Source: Ignavibacteriota bacterium (GTDB taxonomy: Bacteria > Bacteroidota > Ignavibacteria > Kapaibacteriales > UBA2268). From it: 53,519 nucleotides of DNA. How positions within the stretch are numbered: position 1 is the first letter of the stretch; every line of letters begins with the position of its first letter. Shown in pieces: positions 35,100-43,623 of the stretch. The notes below the pieces were generated by a model. The model had not been told where the DNA came from. It was given only the letters and a program-made list of their open reading frames with translations, and did not search any database. The position numbers and the translations under genes are program-made. Location of the stretch: contig JACRLY010000057.1 of the NCBI GenBank assembly GCA_016219595.1, forward strand, positions 1,797 through 55,315, read 5' to 3'.

Positions 35100-35702
35100 T
35101 TAATCGTTCTTTTTTGTGATTTGCATTTCAACTTTTGTTAATGGATTGTCCCTGCTGTCGCGTGGTACATTAACTATTTTATCTACCACTTCCAAACCGC
35201 TTATTACTTTTCCATAAACAGTATATTGCTTATTCAAATGCGGTGCTGCAGCAACGCAGATAAAAAACTGTGAGGTTGCACTGTTTGGGTCCGGAGTTCT
35301 TGCAGCCGATAAAATTCCTCTTTCATGAGATATATCATTGAATTCTGCGGGTACTGTCTTTTGTCCTGGTTCACCCATTCCCCATGTTTCTTTTGGTTTA
35401 CTTTTTGAATTCGGGTCTCCTCCCTGAATCATAAATCCCGGTATAACCCTGTGGAAAGCTGTACCATCGTAAAATTTGATTGATACGAGACTGTCGAAAT
35501 TATGACAATGTTTGGGTGCTACATCGGGAAACAGTTCTAATACGATGTCTCCGAATTTCACATCGCCTTGTTTCACACTAATCACATACTGCGGATTTTT
35601 CTTTTCTTCCATTTTACCTTTCTTGTTATTGTTTGTTCCTGTACAGAATGTCACAGAAGTTAAAACTAATCCAATTATAAATAATCTCAGAAATGTTTTC
35701 AT
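35100..35702 (-). CDS. Cyclophilin-type peptidyl-prolyl isomerase, lipoprotein-like
   Basis: The 200-residue protein has a hydrophobic N-terminus ending in TFC, compatible with a lipoprotein signal. The cyclophilin core includes FYDGTAFHRVIPGFMIQGGD (catalytic Arg in FHRV), SATSQFFICVAAAPHLNKQY and YGKVISGLEVVDKI. It catalyses cis-trans isomerization of prolyl bonds in envelope proteins. The GGAGG site and ATG at 35702 are clear. The gene is complete. Confidence 0.9.
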   Translation of the reverse strand: MKTFLRLFIIGLVLTSVTFCTGTNNNKKGKMEEKKNPQYVISVKQGDVKFGDIVLELFPDVAPKHCHNFDSLVSIKFYDGTAFHRVIPGFMIQGGDPNSKSKPKETWGMGEPGQKTVPAEFNDISHERGILSAARTPDPNSATSQFFICVAAAPHLNKQYTVYGKVISGLEVVDKIVNVPRDSRDNPLTKVEMQITKKND

Positions 35703-35878
35703 TTAAATTACCTCCGTTTAACAAAATTATCGTTCAAAAGACTTAAATTATCTTCATTTATTGTTATTCATTCAGACTTCCGGATTCAATATAGTTTGGG
35801 GCGCTGTTTGCATTATTTTCAATTTCCTAAGTTCTAATAACAAGAAAATTACAGCAAGTATAGATGTTACTCCGTCAG

Positions 35879-37057
35879 CTATTGGTGTTGCCACCCATAC
35901 CCCGTCAATCTTGAAAAGAAATAACTTGCGGCAATTATAATAAATCCAAGCATTGGAAGCATCAGGAAATAAATTCTCATTCCGTGAGAACCCAACTGTA
36001 TTAATTTGGTTTCACTTGAACTGAACATCATGATTATCTGTTCATCGAAAATAAAGATTAACAGAAATCCAAAAATACAGATAGCCGAAGCATAAAATAA
36101 TCCCTTTTTCAAAGTCTGTTTTACACGTTCATATTGTTTTGCTCCGTAATTGTATCCTACTATAGGCTGCATACCCTGGTTAATACCAATTACAGGCATG
36201 AAAATAATCATAAACACACTGTTAATAATTCCTAGTGCTGCAATTGCTAGGTCACCCCCATACATTGCGAGATTCCTGTTTGCTATCAATACTACAATGG
36301 AAGAAGCAATCTGCATCATGAAAGGGGATATACCGATAGATAGCATTCCCATAACAAATTCCTTTTGCGGGATAAGATTTTTCCAGTGAAGTTTGATTGT
36401 GCTTTTTTTACCGAAAAAATATGATATTACCCATACTGAGCCTATAAATTGTGCTATTATCGTAGATAGGGCAGAACCTTTGACTCCCCAATGAAAACCA
36501 AATATAAATATAGGATTCAGAATTGTATTTATTACTGCACTTATCACCATTGTGAACATAGCCATTTTAGGATTTCCTTCGCCGCGAATAATATTGTTCA
36601 TTGTGAAAGCTATACCCTGGAATACAATACCCACCAGTGCAAGTTCAATGAAATCCCTTGCATATTTGTAAACCTGGCCTGTAGCACCAAGAATGCTGAT
36701 AAGAGGGTCCAGAAAAATATAACCTAAAGCAGTCAATACTATTGAAATAATTATTGCCAAAGTCAATCCGTTGCCTGCTACTTTCTCAGCATCTTCTTTT
36801 TTCCCTTCACCCAATTTTATTGAAACCAATGCTGTAGCTCCGATGCCTACAAACATTCCGAAAGCTATGACAATTATTATCAGTGGAAATGAAATTGCAA
36901 TTCCTGATAAAGCAAGAGGACCAACTCCTCTACCGACGAATATTCTATCTATAACATTATAGGAAGCCATCACAACCATACCAATGATTGCTGGGACTGA
37001 AAAATCCCATAACAGCTTGCCTATTTTTTCCTTACCGAGTCTTTCTGTATGTTGCAT
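35879..37057 (-). CDS. MATE-family efflux transporter, C-terminus lost by frameshift
   Basis: The 392-residue protein has the MATE pattern with multiple membrane segments and GMVVMASYNVIDRIFVGRGV, NIIRGEGNPKMAM and GINQGMQPIVGYNYGAKQ. MATE proteins usually have about 450 residues. After ASYFF the frame leads to SRLTGYGWQHQ and stops, while a second frame just downstream (about 35912 down to 35772) encodes KIDGVWVATPIADG and a membrane tail that matches the normal C-terminus. About 32 codons appear missing, out of frame. The transporter as written is broken at helix 11-12. Confidence 0.8.
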   Translation of the reverse strand: MQHTERLGKEKIGKLLWDFSVPAIIGMVVMASYNVIDRIFVGRGVGPLALSGIAISFPLIIIVIAFGMFVGIGATALVSIKLGEGKKEDAEKVAGNGLTLAIIISIVLTALGYIFLDPLISILGATGQVYKYARDFIELALVGIVFQGIAFTMNNIIRGEGNPKMAMFTMVISAVINTILNPIFIFGFHWGVKGSALSTIIAQFIGSVWVISYFFGKKSTIKLHWKNLIPQKEFVMGMLSIGISPFMMQIASSIVVLIANRNLAMYGGDLAIAALGIINSVFMIIFMPVIGINQGMQPIVGYNYGAKQYERVKQTLKKGLFYASAICIFGFLLIFIFDEQIIMMFSSSETKLIQLGSHGMRIYFLMLPMLGFIIIAASYFFSRLTGYGWQHQ

Positions 37058-37186
37058 AATTCAAATATATTTTAAAAAAAAGTCAAGGAAATAAAACGTA
37101 TTTGAAAAAGATTTGTTTCAATTAAAAAAAGATTTAAGTGAAATTCTATTATAATGATAAATACGATTATTTAAATTTTAGAGTTG

Positions 37187-39367
37187 TTATTGTTTATTTT
37201 TTGTACTTATAATAATTATTATCGCACTCATTAGATTCATAGACCCAAGCATAATTCCGAGATTTATTATACCTATCCATGGTAATAAAAACGATGAAAT
37301 TAAAAGTGCTCCAAGGGCTGAACCAAATAAATCTGCACTATAAGCCATTGATACAATTGCTGATGATGAATGTGTGATTTTTTTCCTTAATATTAAATCT
37401 GTTCTAATATTTCCGGTCGCAGAAGAATATTGTATTCCAATAAAGGATGCTCCAATAAATGTAAGAATCATGAATATAACTACAGAAGCAAAATAATACT
37501 CACTGATTTGCTTTATGAATAAAATAAAAACCGGTAAAACAGTTATATAAATTGTCATTAACAATTGACTTGCTATAAATTTTCTTAAATTATCAAATTT
37601 TTTAAAAGAATTTACACCGAATGCAATGCCTGCCATGAATACAGTAATAATAGTACTAAGCATATAATATACATTACCGAATATGAATTGAAATGAAAAT
37701 AAAATTATCAACTCAGCTCCGATTGCAGTAAATCCTCCTGTAAATAATCCAATCCCCAATGGTTTTAACCTGGAGAGAATAATTAGGAATGGCAATATGA
37801 GAATAGTTAGCAGTAAATACAGATTTATTTTAGAATAACTTAATAAGTATAGAATATGCAAATAATATGCTATCGGTTTAAAATCCCGATTAATTTTTGC
37901 TTCGCTATTTAATGATTTTATGATATTATCGGCTCTTTGCTTCGTAGATGATTCATCGTAATAATATTTGTTTACATATTTATTTTCAATTCCCCTTGAA
38001 TCTATCAGGTTTCCTATATCATAAGACAATGCTTTGTCTGAAACAATATAATAATTCTTGCCTCCCGGAATTATTATTACATTTTTAAATATCGATTTTA
38101 AAGTTAAATAAACTGAAGAATTGAGGTCTGCTGCTTCTTTACTCACATAGTTTTCTGTCAATGGAAGGCTTAGTGTTAAAACAGAAGATTTGGTCATTTT
38201 CGATTTCAATTCTCTGAAAAATTCCAGGGTATAAAATCTATTTAACTGTGCTGTCGATGGTTCAGGTAAAAACATAATTACACAGTCATAAGACTTTTTT
38301 GTTTTTTTGATATATAACCTAGCATCTTCATTTATTACATTTACTTTATCAGCAAAATCAGAATTTGTATATTTAATGCCCAATCGAATTAATTCTGGGT
38401 CAATTTCCATATAATCAATTTCTGAGCAATTGTATTTTAGAATTTCATTGGTTAAACCGCATATACCACCTGAAATAAGTAATATATTTTTGTGTGTATC
38501 AGTTTGAGACATTGCATAATGAACTGACTCTTCCGCATCAACGAAATTTCCTGTAGAAAATAAAATAATCCCGTCGAGAAAAAAATTGTATTGCTCTGAG
38601 GTTTTCGTTACCACTATGTTCCCGTATGGCGTATCTTTTGATTCAATTATTTTTTGTTTATTAAAAAGATATTTTTTGGATTGGAAATCAAAATTAAATG
38701 TAAATAATACACAAGAAGATATTATCAGAATAATTGAAAGTACAATAACCGGATTTTTCTTATGTATTGTTTCAACAGCTCTTTCAGATTGTGAGAAACT
38801 GATTATTGATGAGAGATTAAGAATAAATAATAATATTAAGATATGAAATCTGTTAAAAACAAATAATAAAAGAAGACTGATAATGATTCCGCCTATTATA
38901 CTTCCCAAAGTTTCATAATAATATGATTTTGATAATTTGAAACCTTCCGTTGCTAAATGTGAACTGAATAATGTAAATAAAATCCCTGAAATAATGCAAA
39001 ATGGAGACAATATAATTATTGAATAATAAAGTATCTCGATTATGTTTAAAGCAACTCCGAAATCAAATAGAGTAAATCTGAGATATCGAAGAAAATAAAT
39101 CGTTAAAAAAGGTAAGAATGCTATTATAAATTGAAAAGCAGTAATTAATGATATAATTTTTTTATTATCAGATAAGTATTTTCCGAAAATAACGCCTAAT
39201 GCAGTTAAAGTCATCCACACTGTGAAAATCAATCCGTAAACAAGTTCATTCCCATACAATACTGACTGAAATTCCCTCATTGACACTATCTGTGTTATTA
39301 CTGATGTGAATCCGAGAACTATCACCGGATAGGTTTTCAACAATCTGATTTTATTAGAGAAAATCAT
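37187..39367 (-). CDS. Membrane-fused spermidine-synthase-like protein
   Basis: The 726-residue protein has about six membrane segments (10-235), then a soluble Rossmann domain (about 240-490) of the spermidine synthase/methyltransferase type with NILLISGGICGLTNEIL, YMEIDPELIRLG, NVINEDARLYI and IMFLPEPSTAQLNRFYT, then about six more membrane segments (505-725). In spermidine synthases the second block holds catalytic Asp; here Glu-Pro-Ser replaces the usual Asp region, so aminopropyl transfer is doubtful. This fusion type is known in bacteria, but its substrate is unknown. Confidence 0.7.
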   Translation of the reverse strand: MIFSNKIRLLKTYPVIVLGFTSVITQIVSMREFQSVLYGNELVYGLIFTVWMTLTALGVIFGKYLSDNKKIISLITAFQFIIAFLPFLTIYFLRYLRFTLFDFGVALNIIEILYYSIIILSPFCIISGILFTLFSSHLATEGFKLSKSYYYETLGSIIGGIIISLLLLFVFNRFHILILLFILNLSSIISFSQSERAVETIHKKNPVIVLSIILIISSCVLFTFNFDFQSKKYLFNKQKIIESKDTPYGNIVVTKTSEQYNFFLDGIILFSTGNFVDAEESVHYAMSQTDTHKNILLISGGICGLTNEILKYNCSEIDYMEIDPELIRLGIKYTNSDFADKVNVINEDARLYIKKTKKSYDCVIMFLPEPSTAQLNRFYTLEFFRELKSKMTKSSVLTLSLPLTENYVSKEAADLNSSVYLTLKSIFKNVIIIPGGKNYYIVSDKALSYDIGNLIDSRGIENKYVNKYYYDESSTKQRADNIIKSLNSEAKINRDFKPIAYYLHILYLLSYSKINLYLLLTILILPFLIILSRLKPLGIGLFTGGFTAIGAELIILFSFQFIFGNVYYMLSTIITVFMAGIAFGVNSFKKFDNLRKFIASQLLMTIYITVLPVFILFIKQISEYYFASVVIFMILTFIGASFIGIQYSSATGNIRTDLILRKKITHSSSAIVSMAYSADLFGSALGALLISSFLLPWIGIINLGIMLGSMNLMSAIIIIISTKNKQ

Positions 39368-39635
39368 AAAAAAACCAAATAAAAAAGATTTATTCCAAAT
39401 TTACTTCGCAATAATCGGAATTTTTTTTTAATTTAATGGACATTGTAAGAATTTTTATTGATAAATCTTATAAATTTAGACGAAAACTAAGTAATAATAG
39501 CTTTGTAATTATCGTCAATAATATAAAGAAAATAGAACTATTCGTAATTTAAACAATGTTTGAATTAGAAAAATCAAAAAATAATAGAATTCTGAAATTT
39601 CATGAAAATTATTCATTAAACTTTTGAGGTAATTT

Positions 39636-40580
39636 ATGAGGTTAGTGAAAAAGTACATATTGTTTGCTCTCATAATTATCATTTCTGCAGGTTTATCTTA
39701 TGCTGCGGATGATTATAAATATGAGATGAAAACAATCGGTAGACACGATGGTGATGTACTTGGTGTTTTTGTCAATGAGAATAATACCAAGGTAGCTACT
39801 TGCAGCCTCGATGAGACAATAAAAATATGGAGCCTTCCCGATGGAAAAGAATTATTGCATTTAAAAGGTCATTTCGGGCAGGTTAATAATATTTCGTTTT
39901 CCGGAAATGATAAATGGCTTGCCAGTGGTTCCGGTGATATGACTGTTAGAGTTTGGGATGTAGCTACTGGAGAACAGTTAAACATTTTGACCGGTCATAC
40001 CGACCAGGTCATCGGGGTTTACTTCAGCCAGGACGACAGCAGTACTTTTATTGCAAGTACAAGTTTTGATAAAACGGTTAAATTATGGGATACCAGGCTC
40101 GCAAGCGAGATTAAGACTCTGAGAGGTCATACAGAACCTACTAACAATGTTGCCTACAGTTATGATGGAAAATATATAGCGTCAAGCAGTGACGATAAAA
40201 CTATTAAAATCTGGTCAACTGACCTGACTACAAAAGAGCCGCTGAAAACGATTACCGGGCACGAAGCACCTGTATTAACTGTACTGTATAGTTTCGACAG
40301 TAAACTATTAATTTCATCTGATGAAGCCGGCGTTATTAAAGTATGGGATATGCCTGATGGTAATCTTGTTATGTCATTACAGGCACATAATGAATTGATA
40401 CAGGATGTTTCCATCGCTGAAGATAACCACAGGTTAAGAAGAAAAAAGATAAAATTAAATAAAGGAGAAAAATATGCGAAGAATTGCAGTTTTATTTTTT
40501 ATTGCCGCTGTTTTTACAGTATTCGGGATTTCTCCCTGCCAATCTCAATTGACAAAACTTGTTGTCTCAATCACGGGTAG
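39636..40580 (+). CDS. Exported WD40 beta-propeller protein, C-terminus frameshifted
   Basis: A signal peptide (to about residue 23) is followed by five clear WD40 blades, each with a GH..V..V start and an IKIW or VKLWD end (for example DETIKIW, MTVRVWD, KTVKLWD, KTIKIW, GVIKVWD). Blade 6 begins (HNELIQDVSIAEDNHRL) but is cut. The written frame runs into the next gene. In another frame a VKKKKDKIK tail ends with TAA at 40460, just before the ribosome site of the OmpA-like gene, which looks like the natural end. The loss near 40431-40436 probably spans the rest of blade 6, possibly also a seventh. Confidence 0.8.
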   Translation: MRLVKKYILFALIIIISAGLSYAADDYKYEMKTIGRHDGDVLGVFVNENNTKVATCSLDETIKIWSLPDGKELLHLKGHFGQVNNISFSGNDKWLASGSGDMTVRVWDVATGEQLNILTGHTDQVIGVYFSQDDSSTFIASTSFDKTVKLWDTRLASEIKTLRGHTEPTNNVAYSYDGKYIASSSDDKTIKIWSTDLTTKEPLKTITGHEAPVLTVLYSFDSKLLISSDEAGVIKVWDMPDGNLVMSLQAHNELIQDVSIAEDNHRLRRKKIKLNKGEKYAKNCSFIFYCRCFYSIRDFSLPISIDKTCCLNHG

Positions 40581-41193
40581 TGTCTTCAATGAAATTACTC
40601 ACCAGGCAATCAGTGTAAAGATGGAAGCTTTTGATTCCAACGGCAAGAGAGTATATCGTGGAACAAGCAATGCGGAACAAAACGGATATTATTATATAAC
40701 AGGATTGAAACCGGGTGAAAAGTATTTTATAAGATTTGGCGATGTTGATTATTTCAAACAGGATTTCGAGGTCGATATACCTCCTACTGATAAATATGCC
40801 GAGTTTTCCCGTGACTTTCTGATAAAACCCAAGGCTAAGGGATTAAGGATACCACTGAAGGTTCCTACGTTTGAATTAGGCAAAATGAAACTTAGAGCCG
40901 GTTCGGATTTCTTTCTGAAAGATATTCTCGAAACTATGCAGAAGAATCCACGTGTCAGGTTCCAGATTCTATGTTTCCCGGATAACGACCAAAATCCAAA
41001 TGAGAACAAAGTCATTACCGAAGGGAGATGTAATTCATTGAAAGAGTATTTCATTAAAAACGGTGTGGAATCCGAAAGGATTCTTTCTTATGGTTCTGAC
41101 CAGACAGACCCAACCCAGCCACCTCCGTCAAAGAAAATGGCGAAAGGAAAAAGGTATGTCGGTCCGACTTATTTTGTAGTCGAATCATTCTGA
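40474..41193 (+). CDS. Exported OmpA-like protein with carboxypeptidase-regulatory-like domain
   Basis: The 239-residue protein has a signal peptide (about 1-24). A beta-sandwich domain follows with SITGSVFNEITHQAISVKME. A C-terminal OmpA-like domain has LKDILETMQKNPRVRFQILC, then CNSLKEYFIKNGVESERILS. It starts 11 nt after the natural stop of the WD40 gene with an AAAGGAG site, so the pair is one operon. Its domain order repeats that of the gene at 34146. A role in anchoring to the cell wall is plausible. Confidence 0.8.
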   Translation: MRRIAVLFFIAAVFTVFGISPCQSQLTKLVVSITGSVFNEITHQAISVKMEAFDSNGKRVYRGTSNAEQNGYYYITGLKPGEKYFIRFGDVDYFKQDFEVDIPPTDKYAEFSRDFLIKPKAKGLRIPLKVPTFELGKMKLRAGSDFFLKDILETMQKNPRVRFQILCFPDNDQNPNENKVITEGRCNSLKEYFIKNGVESERILSYGSDQTDPTQPPPSKKMAKGKRYVGPTYFVVESF

Positions 41194-41256
41194 TTTTTTT
41201 ATTTTTTTTAAATTTGGGGGAATCTGTTAGTCACAGCACGGCAGGTTCCTTTTTTA

Positions 41257-42066
41257 ATGGCAATTAATATGATAAGTAAATACTTATATATAATAATCAT
41301 AAGCTTGTTGAGCATTTCTTCAGGTATTAGTCAAAATCCGAAGAGTTTTATTCATATTGAATTAGGTATTCCTTTCGATAATTCTCCTTCGGATGATTTC
41401 ATTATTTTTCGCACACAATATATATTGTCTTTCAACAAAGACAAATGCGTTACCAATTGGGTATCCTGGAATTTAAATTCAGACTGGTTTGGCGATGTGC
41501 TGAGATATTCTAATAAGTTCATAACAGATTCCACTCTGCCCCACGGATTTTGCAGGGCAACTCACAAAGATTATTCCAACAGCGGGTATGACAGGGGTCA
41601 TCTGGTCCGTTCCGAAGAAAGAACAAATACCGCAGAAAATAACAGAGCAACTTTTATTTTGACAAACGTAATTCCACAGACTGCTGATTTGAACAGGGGA
41701 CCCTGGCTTGCTCTCGAACGTTATTGCGAAGATTTGTGCAAAAAGAATAATAAAGAATTGTATGTCATTGCCGGTGGGATTTACCATTCAACAAAAAAAA
41801 TAAGTAATAAAATTACTATACCGGATTCATGTTTCAAAATAATTGTAATACTCGACAAAGGGAAAAAATTGAAAGCCGTAAACAACAAAACCCAGGTTAT
41901 TGCGGTTACAATGCCCAACATAATTGGTATAAGAAATGCAGATTGGCATTCATATATTAGTACTGTTGACAAAATCGAATTTTCTACAGGATACAATTTC
42001 CTTAATAAAATTCCCGGGTCGGTGCAATCAAAACTCGAAAAGAAAAAATGGAAGCCTCTTCAGTAA
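41257..42066 (+). CDS. Exported DNA/RNA non-specific endonuclease (NUC family)
   Basis: The 269-residue protein has a signal peptide (about 1-25). The NUC motif YDRGHLVRSE carries the catalytic H115 in the DRGH sequence. NRGPWLALERY near 147-156 supplies the metal-binding Asn and Glu. These secreted nucleases degrade nucleic acid for nutrients. An alternative start at Met5 is possible. The gene is intact. Confidence 0.85.
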   Translation: MAINMISKYLYIIIISLLSISSGISQNPKSFIHIELGIPFDNSPSDDFIIFRTQYILSFNKDKCVTNWVSWNLNSDWFGDVLRYSNKFITDSTLPHGFCRATHKDYSNSGYDRGHLVRSEERTNTAENNRATFILTNVIPQTADLNRGPWLALERYCEDLCKKNNKELYVIAGGIYHSTKKISNKITIPDSCFKIIVILDKGKKLKAVNNKTQVIAVTMPNIIGIRNADWHSYISTVDKIEFSTGYNFLNKIPGSVQSKLEKKKWKPLQ

Positions 42067-42100
42067 TAAATCTGATTATTGTTAAATTTGCTTGGTTCTT

Positions 42101-42169
42101 TACTCGTAATTCATAATAATGTCATCCTGAGCAATGTCATCCTGAGCGTAGTCGAAGGAGAAGTCGAAG
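42101..42169. repeat. 69-bp dispersed repeat, copy 1
   Basis: The sequence matches 43196-43264 over 69 nt with a single mismatch (T at 42124 against C at 43220). It contains CCTGAGCGTAGTCGAAGG, related to the repeat at 14876. The two copies flank the CDS at 42374 in direct orientation. Confidence 0.85.
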
Positions 42170-42201
42170 CATCTCAATTTTAATATTATTAAAATATCCA
42201 A

Positions 42202-42305
42202 AATTATTCACTGTTCACAATTAGTTATTCACTGATTTTGAGACCTTTTGTCTGTTGATGTGTCATTATAGTTAGTGAATAGTGAATAACTAATAATGAA
42301 TAATT
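42202..42305. repeat. Imperfect inverted repeat with AGTGAATAACTAATAATGAATA
   Basis: Two arms (about 42202-42233 and 42274-42305) are partly complementary (AATTATTCA ends and TTCACT ends). The right arm contains a 22-nt stretch also found near 19665. This is repeat-derived sequence in the 42067-42373 gap with no coding potential. Confidence 0.5.
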
Positions 42306-42336
42306 ACGGATATATTATTTTAATAATTTTTTAAGT

Positions 42337-42370
42337 CCCTCGCCACTTGGAGAGGGATTTAGGGTGAGGT
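42337..42370 (+). repeat. Repeat CCCTCGCCACTTGGAGAGGG that supplies a ribosome site
   Basis: A short hairpin (CCCTC..GAGGG) is followed by ATTTAGGGTGAGGT. It resembles a common Bacteroidota intergenic repeat, and its GAGGT end lies 4 nt before the ATG at 42374, giving that gene its ribosome binding site. Confidence 0.5.
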
Positions 42371-42373
42371 AAA

Positions 42374-43168
42374 ATGAAAACAATATTCAAAGTACTGCTT
42401 GTAATGTGCATCTTTACAATCTTTGCACAAAATGCAAAAGCATTAGATACACTTAATCCCTGTTGGCGAATGTACTACCCACATGACCCAGACCATAATT
42501 CTTTCAATCCCGATTCAGTTATGCTCGATACATGTGCAACGACAAATCCAATTGAACCTGTTTTATATGCTTATAAATGGTATTTGGTAATTTTACCACC
42601 CGGTGCTTTGAATGTACCTGAGGCACCAAGAGATACCTTGATTTACAGGGATTGGAGGGATATTGATACTAATTTTATTGAATTAAGAGAAGGTTTTCTA
42701 AATATTGAAAATAAATTCAGCCCTTTTATTATGAGAAAAGAACATCCTGAAGGGGTTGATACATCATCATTAGGAAGCAGAAGTTGGTTGATAAAGTTTG
42801 AAGAATATTTTAATATTGATTCCGTAGTATTTTATTTATCAAGTATCCAAAATCTCACTTTTGCAGGATATGACATGAGAGCTGCAAGATTTGATGATGT
42901 ATATCAAAATACAGTTCGAAATGGGGCTGAAATAATAGATATTAAACAGAACCAACCAAGTGAAAAAATAACAGTAAAAATTCTTAAAAATATAGATTAT
43001 AATAAAACTTTGGAACTATATGATATAAAATTTAGACTAATATTTAATTATCACTTATCGGACTTTGAAGCAAATAATACAATAGATTTAAATATATCAG
43101 ATTTTTCAGCAGGGGTCTATTTCCTAAGATGTGGTAATTACATAAGAAGTTTTATTATTTGTCGCTAA
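42374..43168 (+). CDS. Exported protein with short T9SS-like C-terminal sorting region
   Basis: The 264-residue protein has a signal peptide (1-22) and a mature part starting with LDTLNPCWRMYYPHDPDH. The end (about 195-264) has the order of a T9SS type A sorting domain: an early IDIKQNQPSEKITVKI segment, LELYDIKF and a late FSAGVYFLRCGNYIRSFIIC. It is flanked by two near-identical 69-bp direct repeats. I do not recognise the central region. Its ribosome site lies in a repeat. Confidence 0.6.
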   Translation: MKTIFKVLLVMCIFTIFAQNAKALDTLNPCWRMYYPHDPDHNSFNPDSVMLDTCATTNPIEPVLYAYKWYLVILPPGALNVPEAPRDTLIYRDWRDIDTNFIELREGFLNIENKFSPFIMRKEHPEGVDTSSLGSRSWLIKFEEYFNIDSVVFYLSSIQNLTFAGYDMRAARFDDVYQNTVRNGAEIIDIKQNQPSEKITVKILKNIDYNKTLELYDIKFRLIFNYHLSDFEANNTIDLNISDFSAGVYFLRCGNYIRSFIICR

Positions 43169-43195
43169 CAAATCGTAATAATTGAAAAAATTCAT

Positions 43196-43264
43196 TACTC
43201 GTAATTCATAATAATGTCACCCTGAGCAATGTCATCCTGAGCGTAGTCGAAGGAGAAGTCGAAG
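43196..43264. repeat. 69-bp dispersed repeat, copy 2
   Basis: Direct copy of 42101-42169 with one mismatch, ending 18 nt from the tRNA gene. Together the copies bracket about 1 kb with the 42374 gene, so recombination between them could delete it. Confidence 0.85.
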
Positions 43265-43281
43265 GGTCGTAATTGAATTTG

Positions 43282-43355
43282 TGATCCCGATAGGATTCGA
43301 ACCTATGGCCCCAGGTTTAGGAAACCTGTGCTCTATCCAACTGAGCTACGGGACC
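43282..43355 (-). tRNA. tRNA-Arg (anticodon CCT)
   Basis: On the minus strand the cloverleaf reads acceptor GGTCCCG/CGGGATC with one G-U pair, a D arm GCTC..GAGC, an anticodon stem CAGGT/ACCTG with loop TTCCTAA, and a T arm ATAGG-TTCGAAT-CCTAT. The anticodon CCT reads AGG, so it carries Arg. CCA is not encoded. The 43356-43623 region upstream is AT-rich with repeated AAATTTCAAATTTTAAATTT words. Confidence 0.95.
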
Positions 43356-43623
43356 CTATTAAAAATTCTAAATTTTGAATTTCAAATTTAAAATTATTGA
43401 ACAATTTATTAATGAAAAATTGTTAAAACAAAATTTCATGATTGCAAATATATTAAAAAAGTTAAAATGTGGGTATATGTATATTTTGAAAAAATTGTTT
43501 ATTAATATTAATTTATAAAATTTCTCTTTTTCTGTTAGTGCAACCGGGTTATTAAATTAATTAAATATTTAAAATTTGTTTATTAAAAAATTCATTTCAA
43601 ATTTTAAATTTCAAATTTTAAAT

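Noticed and set aside
43196..43355. Integration site at tRNA-Arg
   Set aside because: The recombinase lies about 10 kb away with ordinary genes between, and I see no copy of the tRNA 3' end that would mark an attachment site.
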